DNA of 64,000 nucleotides, taken from Brachionus rotundiformis. Taxonomy: Eukaryota > Rotifera > Eurotatoria > Ploima > Brachionidae. The stretch is taken from positions 1,063,904 to 1,127,903 of the forward strand of contig JAESIW010000138.1 of assembly GCA_016802295.1 (NCBI GenBank), read 5' to 3'. The translations under genes were made by a program, and so were the position numbers. Below are positions 14,097 to 24,914 of this stretch, one piece after another. Each line of letters opens with the position of its first letter. Position 1 is the first letter of the stretch. Under the pieces are notes generated by a model, which was given only the letters and a program-made list of their open reading frames with translations, was not told where the DNA came from and searched no databases.

Positions 14097-15101
14097 ATGA
14101 AACGTTTGCTAGTTAGCTATGGCTTGGACAACAACTTGGACACTTTTCTTGAATCAATTGGCTCTTTTTGGATCTTTGACTTCCTTTACATATATTTATT
14201 CACACCGACCACTATTGCTGGCTTTATTCTAAACATCATAAGCCTCAAAATAATGGGTAACAAAAAATTCACCGCAACTCTTTACCAATATTTAAAAGTT
14301 TACACTTTTAACAGTGCCATGCTTAATTTTTTGTCCATTAGCAGTTTCCTTTTCATGGCAAAACGGTTTTTCCTATTTGCCAACAGCTACACTTCTATTT
14401 TTCAATGCTACATATATTTTCCATTAATGGCAAACTTTTTATTCATTAGTGCAGTACTCGATTTGATTATTGCCATCGAGCAGATAACTTTATTTGAAAA
14501 AAAATTCAAAATTTTTAAAATAAATGCCTACTCGGTCTCTATCATAGTTTATTTTGTTGTTTTTGTGTTTCATGTGCCCTATGTAGTGATTTATAAAAGC
14601 TCCGTAGCCTACATAAATGCCAATAATCGCACACAAATTGTAACTTACATGGACAAAAGCAAGCTTTTCACAAGTGTAATGGCAATTGTTTATTTGTCAG
14701 TGGAATTTTTTGTCAGAGATGTGCTTAGCATGCTTTTTCTAATAATTATAAATATATTTTCGATAATTTTTATGAAGAGACATTTTAATCGAAAGCTGAC
14801 CCGATATGGTAATAGTGTCTTGCGACGAAATTCAATATACTACGTCAGCTTTAAACGTAGATTGAATCGTAGCGATCGTAGATTGACCCAAATGATTGTT
14901 TTTAAGTGCTTTTTGTCCATAATAGAACACATATTGCTCATGTTTCTCTGGTATTCCGACAATCGGCAACCAGATTTTGTCGCCAATATGATCAAGTTTG
15001 TGTCAAATTATTTTGTTATTCTAAAACATTCAATTAATTTTTTTAGTTTTTATTTATTTGATGTTAATTTTAAAAAGAGGCTTGTATTTTTATACCACTA
15101 G
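14097..15101 (+). CDS. Orphan seven-transmembrane receptor, rhodopsin-like, intronless
   Basis: A 334-residue uninterrupted ORF with about seven hydrophobic segments. TM1 (about residues 30-52) contains the conserved Asn in FILNIISL. A Cys in SIFQCYIY before TM3 fits the extracellular disulphide position. There is a basic third intracellular loop (LRRNSIYYVSFKRRLNRSDRRLTQM) leading into TM6. TM7 carries HSINFFSFYLFDVNFKKRL, which replaces NPxxY with SINFFSFYLFD. The DRY motif is not evident. This pattern recalls the large, poorly characterised peptide-receptor-like expansions of lophotrochozoans; the ligand is unknown. The gene has no intron while most neighbours are split by many small ones, which suggests retroposition or belonging to an expanded intronless family. 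The start is the first ATG of the frame. Confidence 0.75.
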   Translation: MKRLLVSYGLDNNLDTFLESIGSFWIFDFLYIYLFTPTTIAGFILNIISLKIMGNKKFTATLYQYLKVYTFNSAMLNFLSISSFLFMAKRFFLFANSYTSIFQCYIYFPLMANFLFISAVLDLIIAIEQITLFEKKFKIFKINAYSVSIIVYFVVFVFHVPYVVIYKSSVAYINANNRTQIVTYMDKSKLFTSVMAIVYLSVEFFVRDVLSMLFLIIINIFSIIFMKRHFNRKLTRYGNSVLRRNSIYYVSFKRRLNRSDRRLTQMIVFKCFLSIIEHILLMFLWYSDNRQPDFVANMIKFVSNYFVILKHSINFFSFYLFDVNFKKRLVFLYH

Positions 15102-15272
15102 TCGAATTCTGGGGCTTATTATTTTTTTATTTCATTTAAATAAATATTTTTATATAGATCTTTTATTCTGATTTCTTATTTATTCCGAACAAACAAGAGT
15201 TTTTTTTTTATTTTTGAATTTTTTAAAAAGCTCAACAAGTTGACTTGGAACCAAAAATGAAAAACCAAAATC

Positions 15273-15344
15273 TTCCCACACCGGGAATTGAACCCGGGCC
15301 GCCTGCGTGAAAGGCAGGAATCCTAACCACTAGACCATATGGGA
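15273..15344 (-). tRNA. tRNA-Glu (anticodon TTC)
   Basis: The reverse strand folds into a full 72-base cloverleaf. The acceptor stem TCCCATA pairs with TGTGGGA. The D arm carries GTCTAGTGGTTAGGAT, which is also the A box. The anticodon arm is CCTGC-CTTTCAC-GCAGG with TTC in the loop. The T arm CCGGG-TTCAATT-CCCGG contains the B box. The sequence is the usual eukaryotic nuclear tRNA-Glu. There is no intron and CCA is not encoded. T runs just downstream (reading GATTTTGGTTTTTC) can serve as the RNA polymerase III terminator. Confidence 0.97.
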
Positions 15345-18300
15345 GTCAGAAGATGGTACTTTTATTTCAATTAAACTAAAAATGATAAAAAGAATGTATC
15401 ATTTTTAATTTTAAGTATTTATCTTATAAAAAAATAAATACTTTCTAATCAAGAGATTACCAAGTATCTTGAGTGTTTATAAATATATCTTTATCTTTGT
15501 CCAAATATTGAAAAAAAAGATATTTTTAAAGCTAGACTTTCTTGTCCTGGTCCTAGAAAAATAATTTTTCATCATATATAATCTTTCTAGGCTAAAATGG
15601 ATATTCTAAAGGCTACTAAATTCGAGGGCTGAATTTCATTATCAAAAATTATGTAATCCAAAAGTTACATAATACTTATTTATATTTTAATTTATCATGT
15701 TCTAATATAACCTCAATAACATTAGTACTTAATAAAGTTAAATTTCACATTATTTTTTCATTTGGTAAGAATTTATACCAAAGTGAAACAAAATGCCAAG
15801 TGGTCTTAATTTAATATTTGTCAAATTAGCTTTTATGTTTATTATTCAGCTATATTTCTATCCACTTGAGAACACTTTAAGTTGTTTATTTTTGTTACGA
15901 ATGTTAACGATACAATACAAAATGTCGGACTACGCGTATCGTATTTCTAATCTTTAAGTGTTTTTTATCTGATTGATAGGCCAGGCTAAATGATTCAAGA
16001 CTATGACTTCGACCAACAAGTAGATGAAAGATTAAATGATAAAGTTTGATAAAAAAATTTAACTTTGGCCTAAATTTCGATTAAAATTGCCATAGTTGTA
16101 TCATGCTTTTAAACTTTTAACATTTTTTGTATAAATTATGTAGCTCTCTAGGAAAGAGTATTACAACTATAGCTAATTTTTCTCATTTATTTATTCGACC
16201 TTTTCTTAAAATAATTTCCAAAATTTAATAACAATTTCAATTAAAATTAAATTTAAAAAATAAAAGCAAAAATATACGTTTTTTTATTATTTTTTAACCT
16301 AAATAAGTAATTTAATTATTTAGATTAGTGCGTTATTTTTAAGTACTTTTTAAATTAGATTTTTTAATTTTTGTCAAGTTTAAAAATAAAAGCCATTATC
16401 ATATGTTCAACTGATTCGGAATTTTATCATTCCGAATGATAGAAGCATGATCAGGTTATCTTTTTTTGTTTTTTTTCGTTCAATAAATTTAAAAATAATT
16501 CAATTTTTAAATTTCAAAATAATGATACTTATTTAAATACTTTGTTGAGTCTTGAAAAATTAAAAACACTTTAGAAAAAAATTTCGTTTGACATTTTGAG
16601 AGTCTCAATTTAAAAGAGATTATCTATTTGGTTCGAGGCAAATTAATGGCCATTAAATATGTGTCTAATCTTAGATTTTCTTCATGCATTATCCAAATTT
16701 TGTTACTCTTAGACCAACAACAAATCTGGAGCCAATTAGCCAGCAATTGTCAGCTTTACAAAACAACATATTTGATCAATTAGATTAGATAACCAAATAT
16801 TTTTAAGCCCGAATGGCTATAAATAAAAATAAAGCCAGGATTATGTAAATTAATAGGCAAAAATCTTTTCGGACACACGCTTTAGGTCACCCAGTTAAAG
16901 ATATTTTTCTTTATTTTTTATGCTAATTGTTAATTTTAATTTTTTAGTCTTTAAACGGTAAATATGCAAAGGAGGAAAAAATTAAATCTATTTTTAATAA
17001 TGAAATTTATTTAATAATTAATTAAAAAGTTAATTTTTTGTTTCACTAACCACGTATCAAAAGATACCTCTAGAATTTAAACTTTGTTTTGGCTCTTAGT
17101 TTAATGCTCGTTGTTTGGCTATCCAAGATGGTTTATTTTGTGCAAATTATGTGTACATAGCTCTTTTTTAACATTTTTTTAGCTGGCTCAAGATGCATTT
17201 TGGCGCAAAACTAAATATTCAGTTATTTCTCGGTCCATATTCAAAATTTTCCTGACCTGTAGAACTTATTTTCTTAAAATTTGTTCAGGCCATATGCTTT
17301 TCTTTTGAACATATTTAACACTCATTTAGTTTAGTTGAGGCATTTCATTTAGGTCGGATTTCAAGCTATTTAAGGCAAACTTGATCGAAAATAAAACAAA
17401 AAGAATTAATCATATGTTTATTATTAAAAATTAAGAGCTGATTATAATTTATTTTAAGCTTAGTGAGAAATAAGAAATATTATTTCCTAGGCTATTTAAA
17501 TTGAATTAAAAATTGAGAATTATTGTTCAGGGTCAGCTACTGCTGACTCAGTAGCATTAGACAATAAGCAGTGCTTGGCTTATTGTGATTATGCATTGTC
17601 CTAAATTAATTTCCTGTCGTTTACTCAACATATTTTATCAAGAGCATAAATAGTCTATTTTCTAATATTAGCTAAGCTTTCCCATCAAGTCACTTATTCA
17701 GGTCTGGTAATGCAGCTATATTTTTCTTTTTCGATCAACAGGCGGTCAAAAAGGCATTTTAGTCTAGTACATGCATTGAGAGCAGTGACACGACACGTAA
17801 TTTGTCTTAAAATTAAAATGAACTTGAAAAGTTTTCTAAGCAACTTATTAAATGTTGTGTGGCATTAAATAACGTTACATAACCACTTTGGATATTTAAC
17901 TCGAATATTATGGGAAGGGAGGGGTTGGCAAAATTTTCACAATAGATTAGGAAGCATCAATTTTGAAACAAAAAAAGAAACTATAAACAAGAAAGATAGA
18001 ATAATTGTTTATCCTGGGAGATAGAAAGTGGAGCCTTTTGAATTTGAATGCTTTTGAGAAAAAATTTGGTTTAGCTATTTTGGAATAGTTAAAATTGATC
18101 TTTAAAAAGATAGGAATCACTTATAAATTGAGGCCGAGTGAAGCGTGCGCTCAATTAGTATTTTGTATAGTTATCTAATATTAAGCAAAGTAAGAAAATA
18201 AAACGAAAAAAAAAGAGATAATTGTTCCTAAATTTAAATGAGCCTAGTTCTAGTCATCTAATCGCTCACTAAATAAACAAGCCTCGAGACTTATCAAATT

Positions 18301-19133
18301 TTTTTCATAAAATAATAAAAAAAATAAAATTTTTTTATTTTCTTAATTCAACTAAATCATCTAAGATGGTATTAAAATATGTTTTGTAAAACAAGTCATA
18401 ATTTTTGCTCGTCAATAGTCATTCGACTTGGAAACTATTTTAAATTTAATATTTGGCACATAATTTAGATCAAAGCTTATATTTTTGTTCGCACTAGGTG
18501 TCAATTGAATCTCAATGATTCTGGCCTATTCGGACAAACAGCTGATAAATTAGTTATCTCTTTTTAAAATGCCATCTAATCGCATCTTGAAATTAGTTGT
18601 GTGTAACCAATTTGGCATTTTATCTCGCTATCGGATCAATAGAACCAATACAACCAGTCAATACTAGTCAATAGAGTAAGTACTTGTATCTGTCGGCATG
18701 TGGCATCAATGTGTGCTTTTTGAGAGCCCGATTTTGGGGATTTCTCACACGTGCTTCATTAAAAACCATCTTAATTTAAATTCCATTCATTTTAAAAGAT
18801 TTATAAAAAATTAATAAAAAGAGAAAACATTTCAAAACCATTTGCCCATCCACACTAAACAATGTTAATTACAAGCGAACAGCGCTGCATTGCAAATCAA
18901 CTGTAATTATCTATTTATTTTTAGACTTTTTAATTATTATTTTTATTACAAGTAGAATAAATATTTTTAGTATTTTTTTTTTATTATTATTTATACTATT
19001 ATTCAAAGTAGTTTAAAAAATTTGATAAGTTTAGTTATAATTATTAAAATTAATAACTCGGTCTAATTATCCGAAGTTAGCTAGCTAAAAAAATATGCTT
19101 GAAATTAATGTGTTTGTATTAATTAGTAATAAA
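15345..19133. other. Gene-free AT-rich stretch upstream of TBC1D25
   Basis: No coding exon, RNA gene or mobile element was recognised in about 3.8 kb. An in-frame ATG at 19095 could be an alternative start of TBC1D25. Confidence 0.5.
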
Positions 19134-20721
19134 ATGGATACTTTTTCAAAACTACGTCCACCGGACGCTGTCCGAATAAAAGCAAAGGTAATAATTGAAA
19201 ATAATAAAAATTAATTAATTTAATTTGTTTAATTTTAAGTTAATTGAAAGAGAGTGTGTACAAGGTGAGGAAACAAAGCGGGTCAAAAAAGTGAAAAAAT
19301 TTTGCGTTGACCCAATGGTGACCAGCTATGACATATTGTTTAATTTGATATGTCAGGCATTTTCAATTAAAGAGTAAATTAAATTTTATTAATTATTTAT
19401 TTAATTAATTAAATAATAAAAAATTTATCCTTAAAAGTGATTTTCAGATGAGCTATCTGGACCGAGAGATGGACTCGGCACAGTCAGGCGAAAAGCTGGT
19501 AGCGTTGTACAACGACTGGGACCTGGACGCGGCCTTTCTCACCGCCTCGGAGCCCTACCTGAGCATAAGCGTCGAGCTGAAGCAAGCGGACAGCTTGGAC
19601 AGCGTGTACAACGAGTGGGAGGTTATTCACTCGGCCGAATCGGCCATGAGCACAGCGCAGCTAAAGCGCATCCGGTTCAGCCCCTCGGCGGACCAGAGCA
19701 GCCAAGTGGTCAGCACTCCGAACCGCTCGCTGATGTCGAGCGCGGCAGACAAGGCCGTGTCCGTGCTCAACCGCATGTTCAGCTTCAGCCGGTCGAACTC
19801 GAGCTCGGCAGGCGCCACCGACCACATTGACCCGTTCGACATGGGCCCGATGGAGCAGGGCGCCCGGCCAAGGCCGCCTCTTGCCGATCCCGAGCTCAAA
19901 AACTTCATGGACTGCGACGGACGCATTGTCCAAAGCCACGAGCTCAGACAGCGGATATTCGAGGGCGGCTGCGATCCGTCCAAGCGGCGCCAGCTCTGGC
20001 CCATCCTCTTGGACATATATCCCTCCCAGCACATGAGCCAGCTTCAACGCAATGACTTCATACACCTAAAACAAGTCGAATACAAAAACCTAAAGCACTC
20101 GCTGTGGTACAATGCCAATCAATTGCTGCACCAAAACTCGTCCCAAATGGTCTCGGACAGCTCGTTTGACTCGAACTTTTCCGACGAGCAGCAACTTCAC
20201 AATTTGGCACACAAGATCTACAAGGACGTGTGGCGCACAGACCGCAATCACAAATTCTACAGCGGCGAGACCAACAAGAACACCGAGGCCCTCTTCAACA
20301 TTCTAATGACATACACGCTGTCCAACGGCGGTCAGCCGTACAGCCAAGGCATGAGCGACCTACTGTCACCACTGCTCTACGTGCTCAAAGACGAAGCGCT
20401 CGCCTACTACTGCTTCTGTGCTCTGATGGCCCGCTGCGGTCAAAACTTCGAAGTAACCTCTCACTCGATCACCACCAAGATCCGACTGCTTGGCTCACTC
20501 ATCCAAAACTTCGACCCGGAGCTCTGGTCCTATCTGTGCCAAGTGGGCGCCGAACAGCTCCTCTTCGTCTACAGATGGCTCCTGATCGAGTGCAAGCGCG
20601 AGTTTCCCTTCAATGACTGTCTCCGTGTGTTCGAAATAATGTGGTCCAGCATCCAAAGCACCAATTTGACCGCCAATACAACCATTAATTCCACCAACAC
20701 CCCCACAAGCACCACCGCCAG

Positions 20722-20754
<33 letters not shown>

Positions 20755-21892
20755 CTGCTCCAACTGCAAGATATGCGACAACAACGAGCACACAGAGCTC
20801 GATACCGACACGGACATTGAGTCCGTGACCGGCTTCGACTACTACAATCATTTGCGGCGTAGCAAAGAAAGACGCCGACGTAGACTTAGTCTCAACTCGT
20901 CTTTTTACAGCCACAAGTCAAACAACAAATTTAAACCGTCCAGTTTGAACACAAACTGTTTCCTAAGCGAGCTCAGAGAGCAGCAGTATGAGGAAAAAAT
21001 GAAGAAAAAAAATCGACATCGAGTACATGCAAGGGAAAAGTTGAGAGCCAAAAGTGTCGAGTGTGTCAAGAGGGAGTTAGCTGAGACCAGGTCGAAAAGT
21101 GAGCTTAATTTGAGAATAAGCTATGACAGCAGGGCTAAACGAGTGCCGGCGCTATTTGCCAAAAAGCTTAGGTCCTCGTTGCTAGGCAATTGTGACAAGT
21201 GGAGTGAGAGCGAGGGCGCGCGCAAGCAACGACCCTCGTCGACCAGTTCGGACCTGAGCGATGACCTGAACAAACTGGCCCTCAAGGTAACCAAGAGTAG
21301 AAAAAAGAACCGAGCTGTCAAGAGCTCGTCGCGCACAGATCTACAGCTCAAGGACATTAAGAAAAAAATTCTATTCAAAAGCATCAAAAAGTCTTTGGAA
21401 AAATCCCACTTGCGCATAAGTAAAAAGTTTACCAAGTACCAAACACAGAAGAGTTGCGCATCGTCCAAGTCGTCCACATCGGCCTATGTGTCAGCAGGCT
21501 CGGTGCTTAGCTCGGCGTCGAGTCTATCCTCCTGTTCGAACACCTATCACAAGACCGATTGCTCGCCACCAGTGGCCATACGGGCCGTCGAGAGCGAGCC
21601 CGGCCTCGCGCACCAACTCGACCAAGAGCAACTAGTCCACGAGCTTTCCAAATTGGATAATCCATTTTTGTTGTTTGTTTGTTTTGCAATGTTTCTGGAG
21701 AATCGGCAGCTTATCATCAACAGCCAAATGGACGCCAATGATATCGCTTGCTTCTTTGACAAAATGACCCGCAAGCACAATGTCAAAAATGTGCTCACAA
21801 GAGCACGCTACTTGTACACCAAGCTCTACTTGGCCAAAATGAATGCCATCACCTACATACAGCAGTTGATCGATATTCAAAATAGCCCCTAA
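19134..21892 (+). CDS. TBC1D25: TBC domain Rab GTPase-activating protein, TBC1D25 type
   Basis: Rab GAP; the vertebrate homologue (OATL1) acts on RAB33B and binds ATG8 proteins on autophagosomes. Three exons: 19134-19187, 19240-19373, 19438-21892. The first two encode a PB1-like N-terminus (FCVDPMVTSYDILFNLICQA) continued by FQMSYLDRE and ALYNDWDLDAAFLTASEPYL. The TBC domain follows with the arginine-finger motif IYKDVWRTDRNH and the glutamine-finger motif QPYSQGMSDL, then YRWLLIECKREFPFNDCLRVFEIMWSS. About 290 residues are inserted before the final helices (NPFLLFVCFAMFLENR): an Asn run from CAA repeats, then a Lys/Arg/Ser-rich stretch. The human protein also has a loop here, but a different one. 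An ATG at 19448 looks like a start but is internal; the acceptor at 19437 keeps the frame with exon 2. The large exon is strikingly GC-rich compared with its surroundings. Confidence 0.93.
20722..20751 (+). repeat. CAA/AAC triplet repeat coding poly-Asn
   Basis: About ten CAA/AAC units in the TBC1D25 insert, read as a run of Asn. Likely length-variable within the species. Confidence 0.9.
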
Positions 21893-22600
21893 TCACAAAC
21901 ACACTAATTAAATTTTATACACCTTTTTTTTTCTTTTTTTCTATTTATTTATTAAAATTTTATTATTTTTTTTAATTAATTCCGATTGTAAGACTGTTGG
22001 TTTAGTACTCTAACTCCCAGAAACGAAATGGGTGTCAAGGATATTTAGTAGATTTGTTAATAGTGAAGGTTATGTAGTTTAGAAGAGAAAAAGGCTCGAT
22101 GAAGATCTTTCTTTTTTTTTTTAGTAGTTGATTTTTGTGACTTTTCCGGTTAGGTATTCAAGTAATTTTTAAGCTACGGTTTATTGGATTTTTGTTTGGT
22201 CAACTTATCTTGAACTCCTTGATTCCCTTAATATTTTATTTAAACATTGATATTTATTTTAATTTTATTAGACATTGTTCTTTTTTTTATCATATCACGA
22301 ATTTTTTTTCTCAGTATTAACGAGTTTTTTTTGGAATTTTTTTTTTTTGCTTCATTTTTGGTGACTCAATTGCTTTTTGAAAAAAAGTGTTTGAATGTTC
22401 TTTTGTAATTGAATAAAAGATTTGATGGTTATAGTTTTTTTTTTTGTTTTAATAAAATAAAATTCAATTTGGTTGAGATTTGTCTTGGGTTATATTAGAT
22501 GTTTTTATATTTAACAAATTTAAAAAAAAGGCTTTTTTAATACTTTTTATAATAATAAAAGTTAATATTCTACGGTCAATTTAGTTCAACTAAATTAACA
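21893..22600. other. 3' flank of TBC1D25
   Basis: T-rich untranslated sequence with candidate polyadenylation signals, such as AATAAA near 22412. No other gene was seen. Confidence 0.5.
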
Positions 22601-22604
22601 TTTT

Positions 22605-23345
22605 ATTAGTTGCGAGCAAATTCGATGCTTAGCTCGCCTTACTCCTCCACTTGGATCGTCATTGTGATATAGCGACATCTTTGTCGATATCACTGGTTTA
22701 ATTAACTAACTTAACCATGAGCGTTTAAGTTAGAAAGGAGCATAAATAGCTGCTCCAATACGTCTAACGAGGAGATCGGATAGACGGGCCCAAGGGTACT
22801 AATGTAAACATTACAGTCATTATTCACTGAAGCACCAAACTCTGCATCATAATCCCAATTGACTAGATTGAATTTGTATTGGGTTTTATAAAATTGTATT
22901 AGATCACCACGCTATCGTTTTTCTTTTAGGGCCTCTAATCCTAGATTAGCTAGTCTCATAATTCAAATTTCTAATTTGTGCAAATAATTCCGTTGCTCGT
23001 CTTTTCACTTGTTCTAGTCTAAATATATCCTTTTTTAAGAAAGGATTCCAGGCAGGCATTCAGTATCCTAACATATGTTTTGTAAAGTTGCAAGAATGAT
23101 TGGGCATCCCAATACACAAATGTTTTCATGCATGCTGTTGGCTTTATTTACACAGTTTGAGTTAATTCACCAACGTTTCGACCGCTTAACCATCTTGTCC
23201 TTTTGTATCATCATTTGATCGCTAGAATTTCTAATGACACTGATCAATTTGCTATCATCCACAAGCAGCTTACAAAATTGAGACTAGGCTAGTCATTTAT
23301 GAAGATTAAGGATAGTAGCGGACCAAGAACTCAACGATGTATAAC
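22605..23345 (-). mobile_element. Decayed CR1/jockey-like LINE, reverse transcriptase C-terminal half
   Basis: The reverse strand, read from 23345 downward, gives in changing frames VLGPLLSLIFIND (RT motif 4 region), then KLLVDDSKLI (the xxDD catalytic box, here with V before DD), then a VNKANSM-like stretch. It continues with MPAWNPFLKKG, RRATELF-like sequence, an RNLNYET-like stretch and RGDLIQFYK, which is the canonical order behind the RT domain in CR1/jockey elements. Many stops and frameshifts show it is dead. The fragment lacks the endonuclease and the 5' half, as usual for 5'-truncated LINEs. GC content is above that of the surrounding spacer. Confidence 0.75.
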
Positions 23346-23799
23346 CCTTATGAAATAAATTTATGTTCAATAAAATATAAGAATAACTTTATTTATTGTT
23401 TATTAAATTTTGCTCTAAAAAAAGAAAGAGGCCACTCTGAGCCAAAATGGTTAAATAAAGAAAGAAGAACCAGAGAATGTAAAAAAAACACAACACATAA
23501 GCAAACTAAAATAATAAAAGAATCCGAATATAAATAAAATATAAAACTAGTGCCCTGCGCAAACTGTTTGTAATTTTATTTTTTCAACACTTGCTTTTGG
23601 GATTGACACTTGAGCACTGCTTCGTTTCACATGACGACACTTCACCTTATTTTAATTCTTTGTTGCCTTTTCTTTTCCGCCATTTTTTTTAGGATAGTTT
23701 GTACAGAAACATACTTACGAATAAAGCAAAGTTGCTTAAAGATTAAGCATTTTAAAGAAGTAAAATTTTACTTAAAGTAAAAAAGTTATTCAAGTTTTT

Positions 23800-24190
23800 C
23801 TGAATTGAAACGATCAAATTGAAAGGAACTTCAAGTAAGCTGACCGACCAAGTGACTGTTAATGGAGGCATTGTGAAATTTGGAACAAAAAACAAAAACA
23901 AAATATCAAAGATGCCAAAGCTCAAGTTCAGAAAGAGCAAATTATGTTCCGTGAATTTTGGCACTTGGTACATCCTTTGTTCAACCATGATTCTGCGAAA
24001 TTCAGAACTTTGTGTACAAAGGATGTACCAGGTGTTTCAACTTACAGAGCATGTTTTGCTTTTTCAGAACTTCAGCTTTAGCATTTTGATATTTTGTTTG
24101 TGTACTAAAATTCACAAAGTTCTGAATTTCGCAGACCTATTACAGAGTTTTCTAAAATCATAATATTAGTGGGACAAAGGATGTAAAAAA
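23800..24190. repeat. Foldback / MITE-like inverted repeat
   Basis: A long imperfect palindrome. TCTGCGAAATTCAGAACTTT at about 23992-24011 reappears inverted at about 24116-24136. The sequence around 23875-23985 (with ACAAAATATCAAAGATGCC) is similar, inverted, to about 24030-24120. TACATCCTTTGT and its inverse ACAAAGGATGTA occur several times (near 23969, 24017 and 24172) and look like short terminal inverted repeats flanked by TA, as in mariner-derived MITEs. The two overlapping reading frames here on opposite strands are by-products of the palindrome. It may be two nested copies. Confidence 0.7.
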
Positions 24191-24339
24191 AATTTTACCA
24201 ATTTTATTTCCGAACTAGAGCTAAATTAGTGATTCATGTACACCAAAAAAGGGTATAAATAGGATGTCATTTTGAAGAAAGTTCACTTCATTTTTTAAAC
24301 TTAAAAATTTTTAATTTGAAAAATGAATTAAAAAATCAG

Positions 24340-24815
24340 TCACCATAACTCTGCCGATCCGCAGGTCCCAAGCCCTGATGAAAAAAGAGGAGGGTGGTGG
24401 CAGCCACATGCATCGTATGTGCACGTGGTCTTTCACGTAGTCTGCAGAAGAGCTGTATGGCGGGTACATAGACCTACGGGTCTTTGTCCAAGTCTTGTCG
24501 TATGAGGGCGCCGCTGGCTTCGACCATCTCCCAGTATAGAATCCGAAAGGAGCGAGAATCTGCTGTACAGCTGACCCTCTGCAGATAGACGTAACTTTGG
24601 AAGCCTTAAGTTAAGACTTTTTCTCAATCGAAAGAGAGAGAGAAGTCGCTTGGTTTGTGGTTCCAAGCTAGTCTAAATAGTTGCCGAGTTCGCAGCCTTG
24701 TGCTCGGATGAGTGGCGCTGTTTATGATGAACGTCCCACTGGCTTCTTAGGGAAAGACGCCGTCATAACTCTGCCAAAGCCGGTCCCAAGCCCGGTTGCA
24801 AAAAGAGGAGGGTGA
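24340..24815 (+). mobile_element. GC-rich non-autonomous retroelement flanked by a repeated 55-base motif
   Basis: A motif beginning CATAACTCTGCC, continuing GGTCCCAAGCCC and ending AAAGAGGAGGGTG occurs at 24341-24397 and again at 24762-24814, in the same orientation and 421 bases apart. The DNA between is GC-rich and without a plausible protein gene. I recall this GGTCCCAAGCCCGG...GAGGAGGG motif from the untranslated ends of RTE-like retroelements in many animals, but cannot verify it here. The arrangement looks like one complete short unit plus the start of a second, as in head-to-tail copies or an element bounded by terminal repeats. The reading frame at 24433-24666 (-) is not believable as a gene. 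Confidence 0.5.
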
Positions 24816-24914
24816 CTATTATTTTCTATAGTATATCTTACAATAAAAAAAACTGATTGATAAACTAAAAAACTTTTATTAGCAAAAATAAATTAATTAA
24901 AAATATAAAAAAAA

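Noticed and set aside
19448..19450. ATG 19448 as start of TBC1D25
   Set aside because: Two upstream exons join in frame and supply the missing PB1-like N-terminus of the family.
20569..20817. Antisense frame with a Leu run
   Set aside because: It is the reverse complement of the CAA repeat that encodes poly-Asn in TBC1D25.
19615..21880. Many long frames antisense or shifted within TBC1D25
   Set aside because: They result from its GC-rich codon use; the sense frame matches the family from end to end.
23752..24163. Overlapping frames on opposite strands
   Set aside because: They are a consequence of the palindromic foldback element, with no family resemblance.
24361..24400. CTGATGA in the left copy of the GC-rich motif, suggesting a hammerhead ribozyme
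   Set aside because: No stem II or GAAA follows at the right distance, and the right copy lacks CTGATGA.
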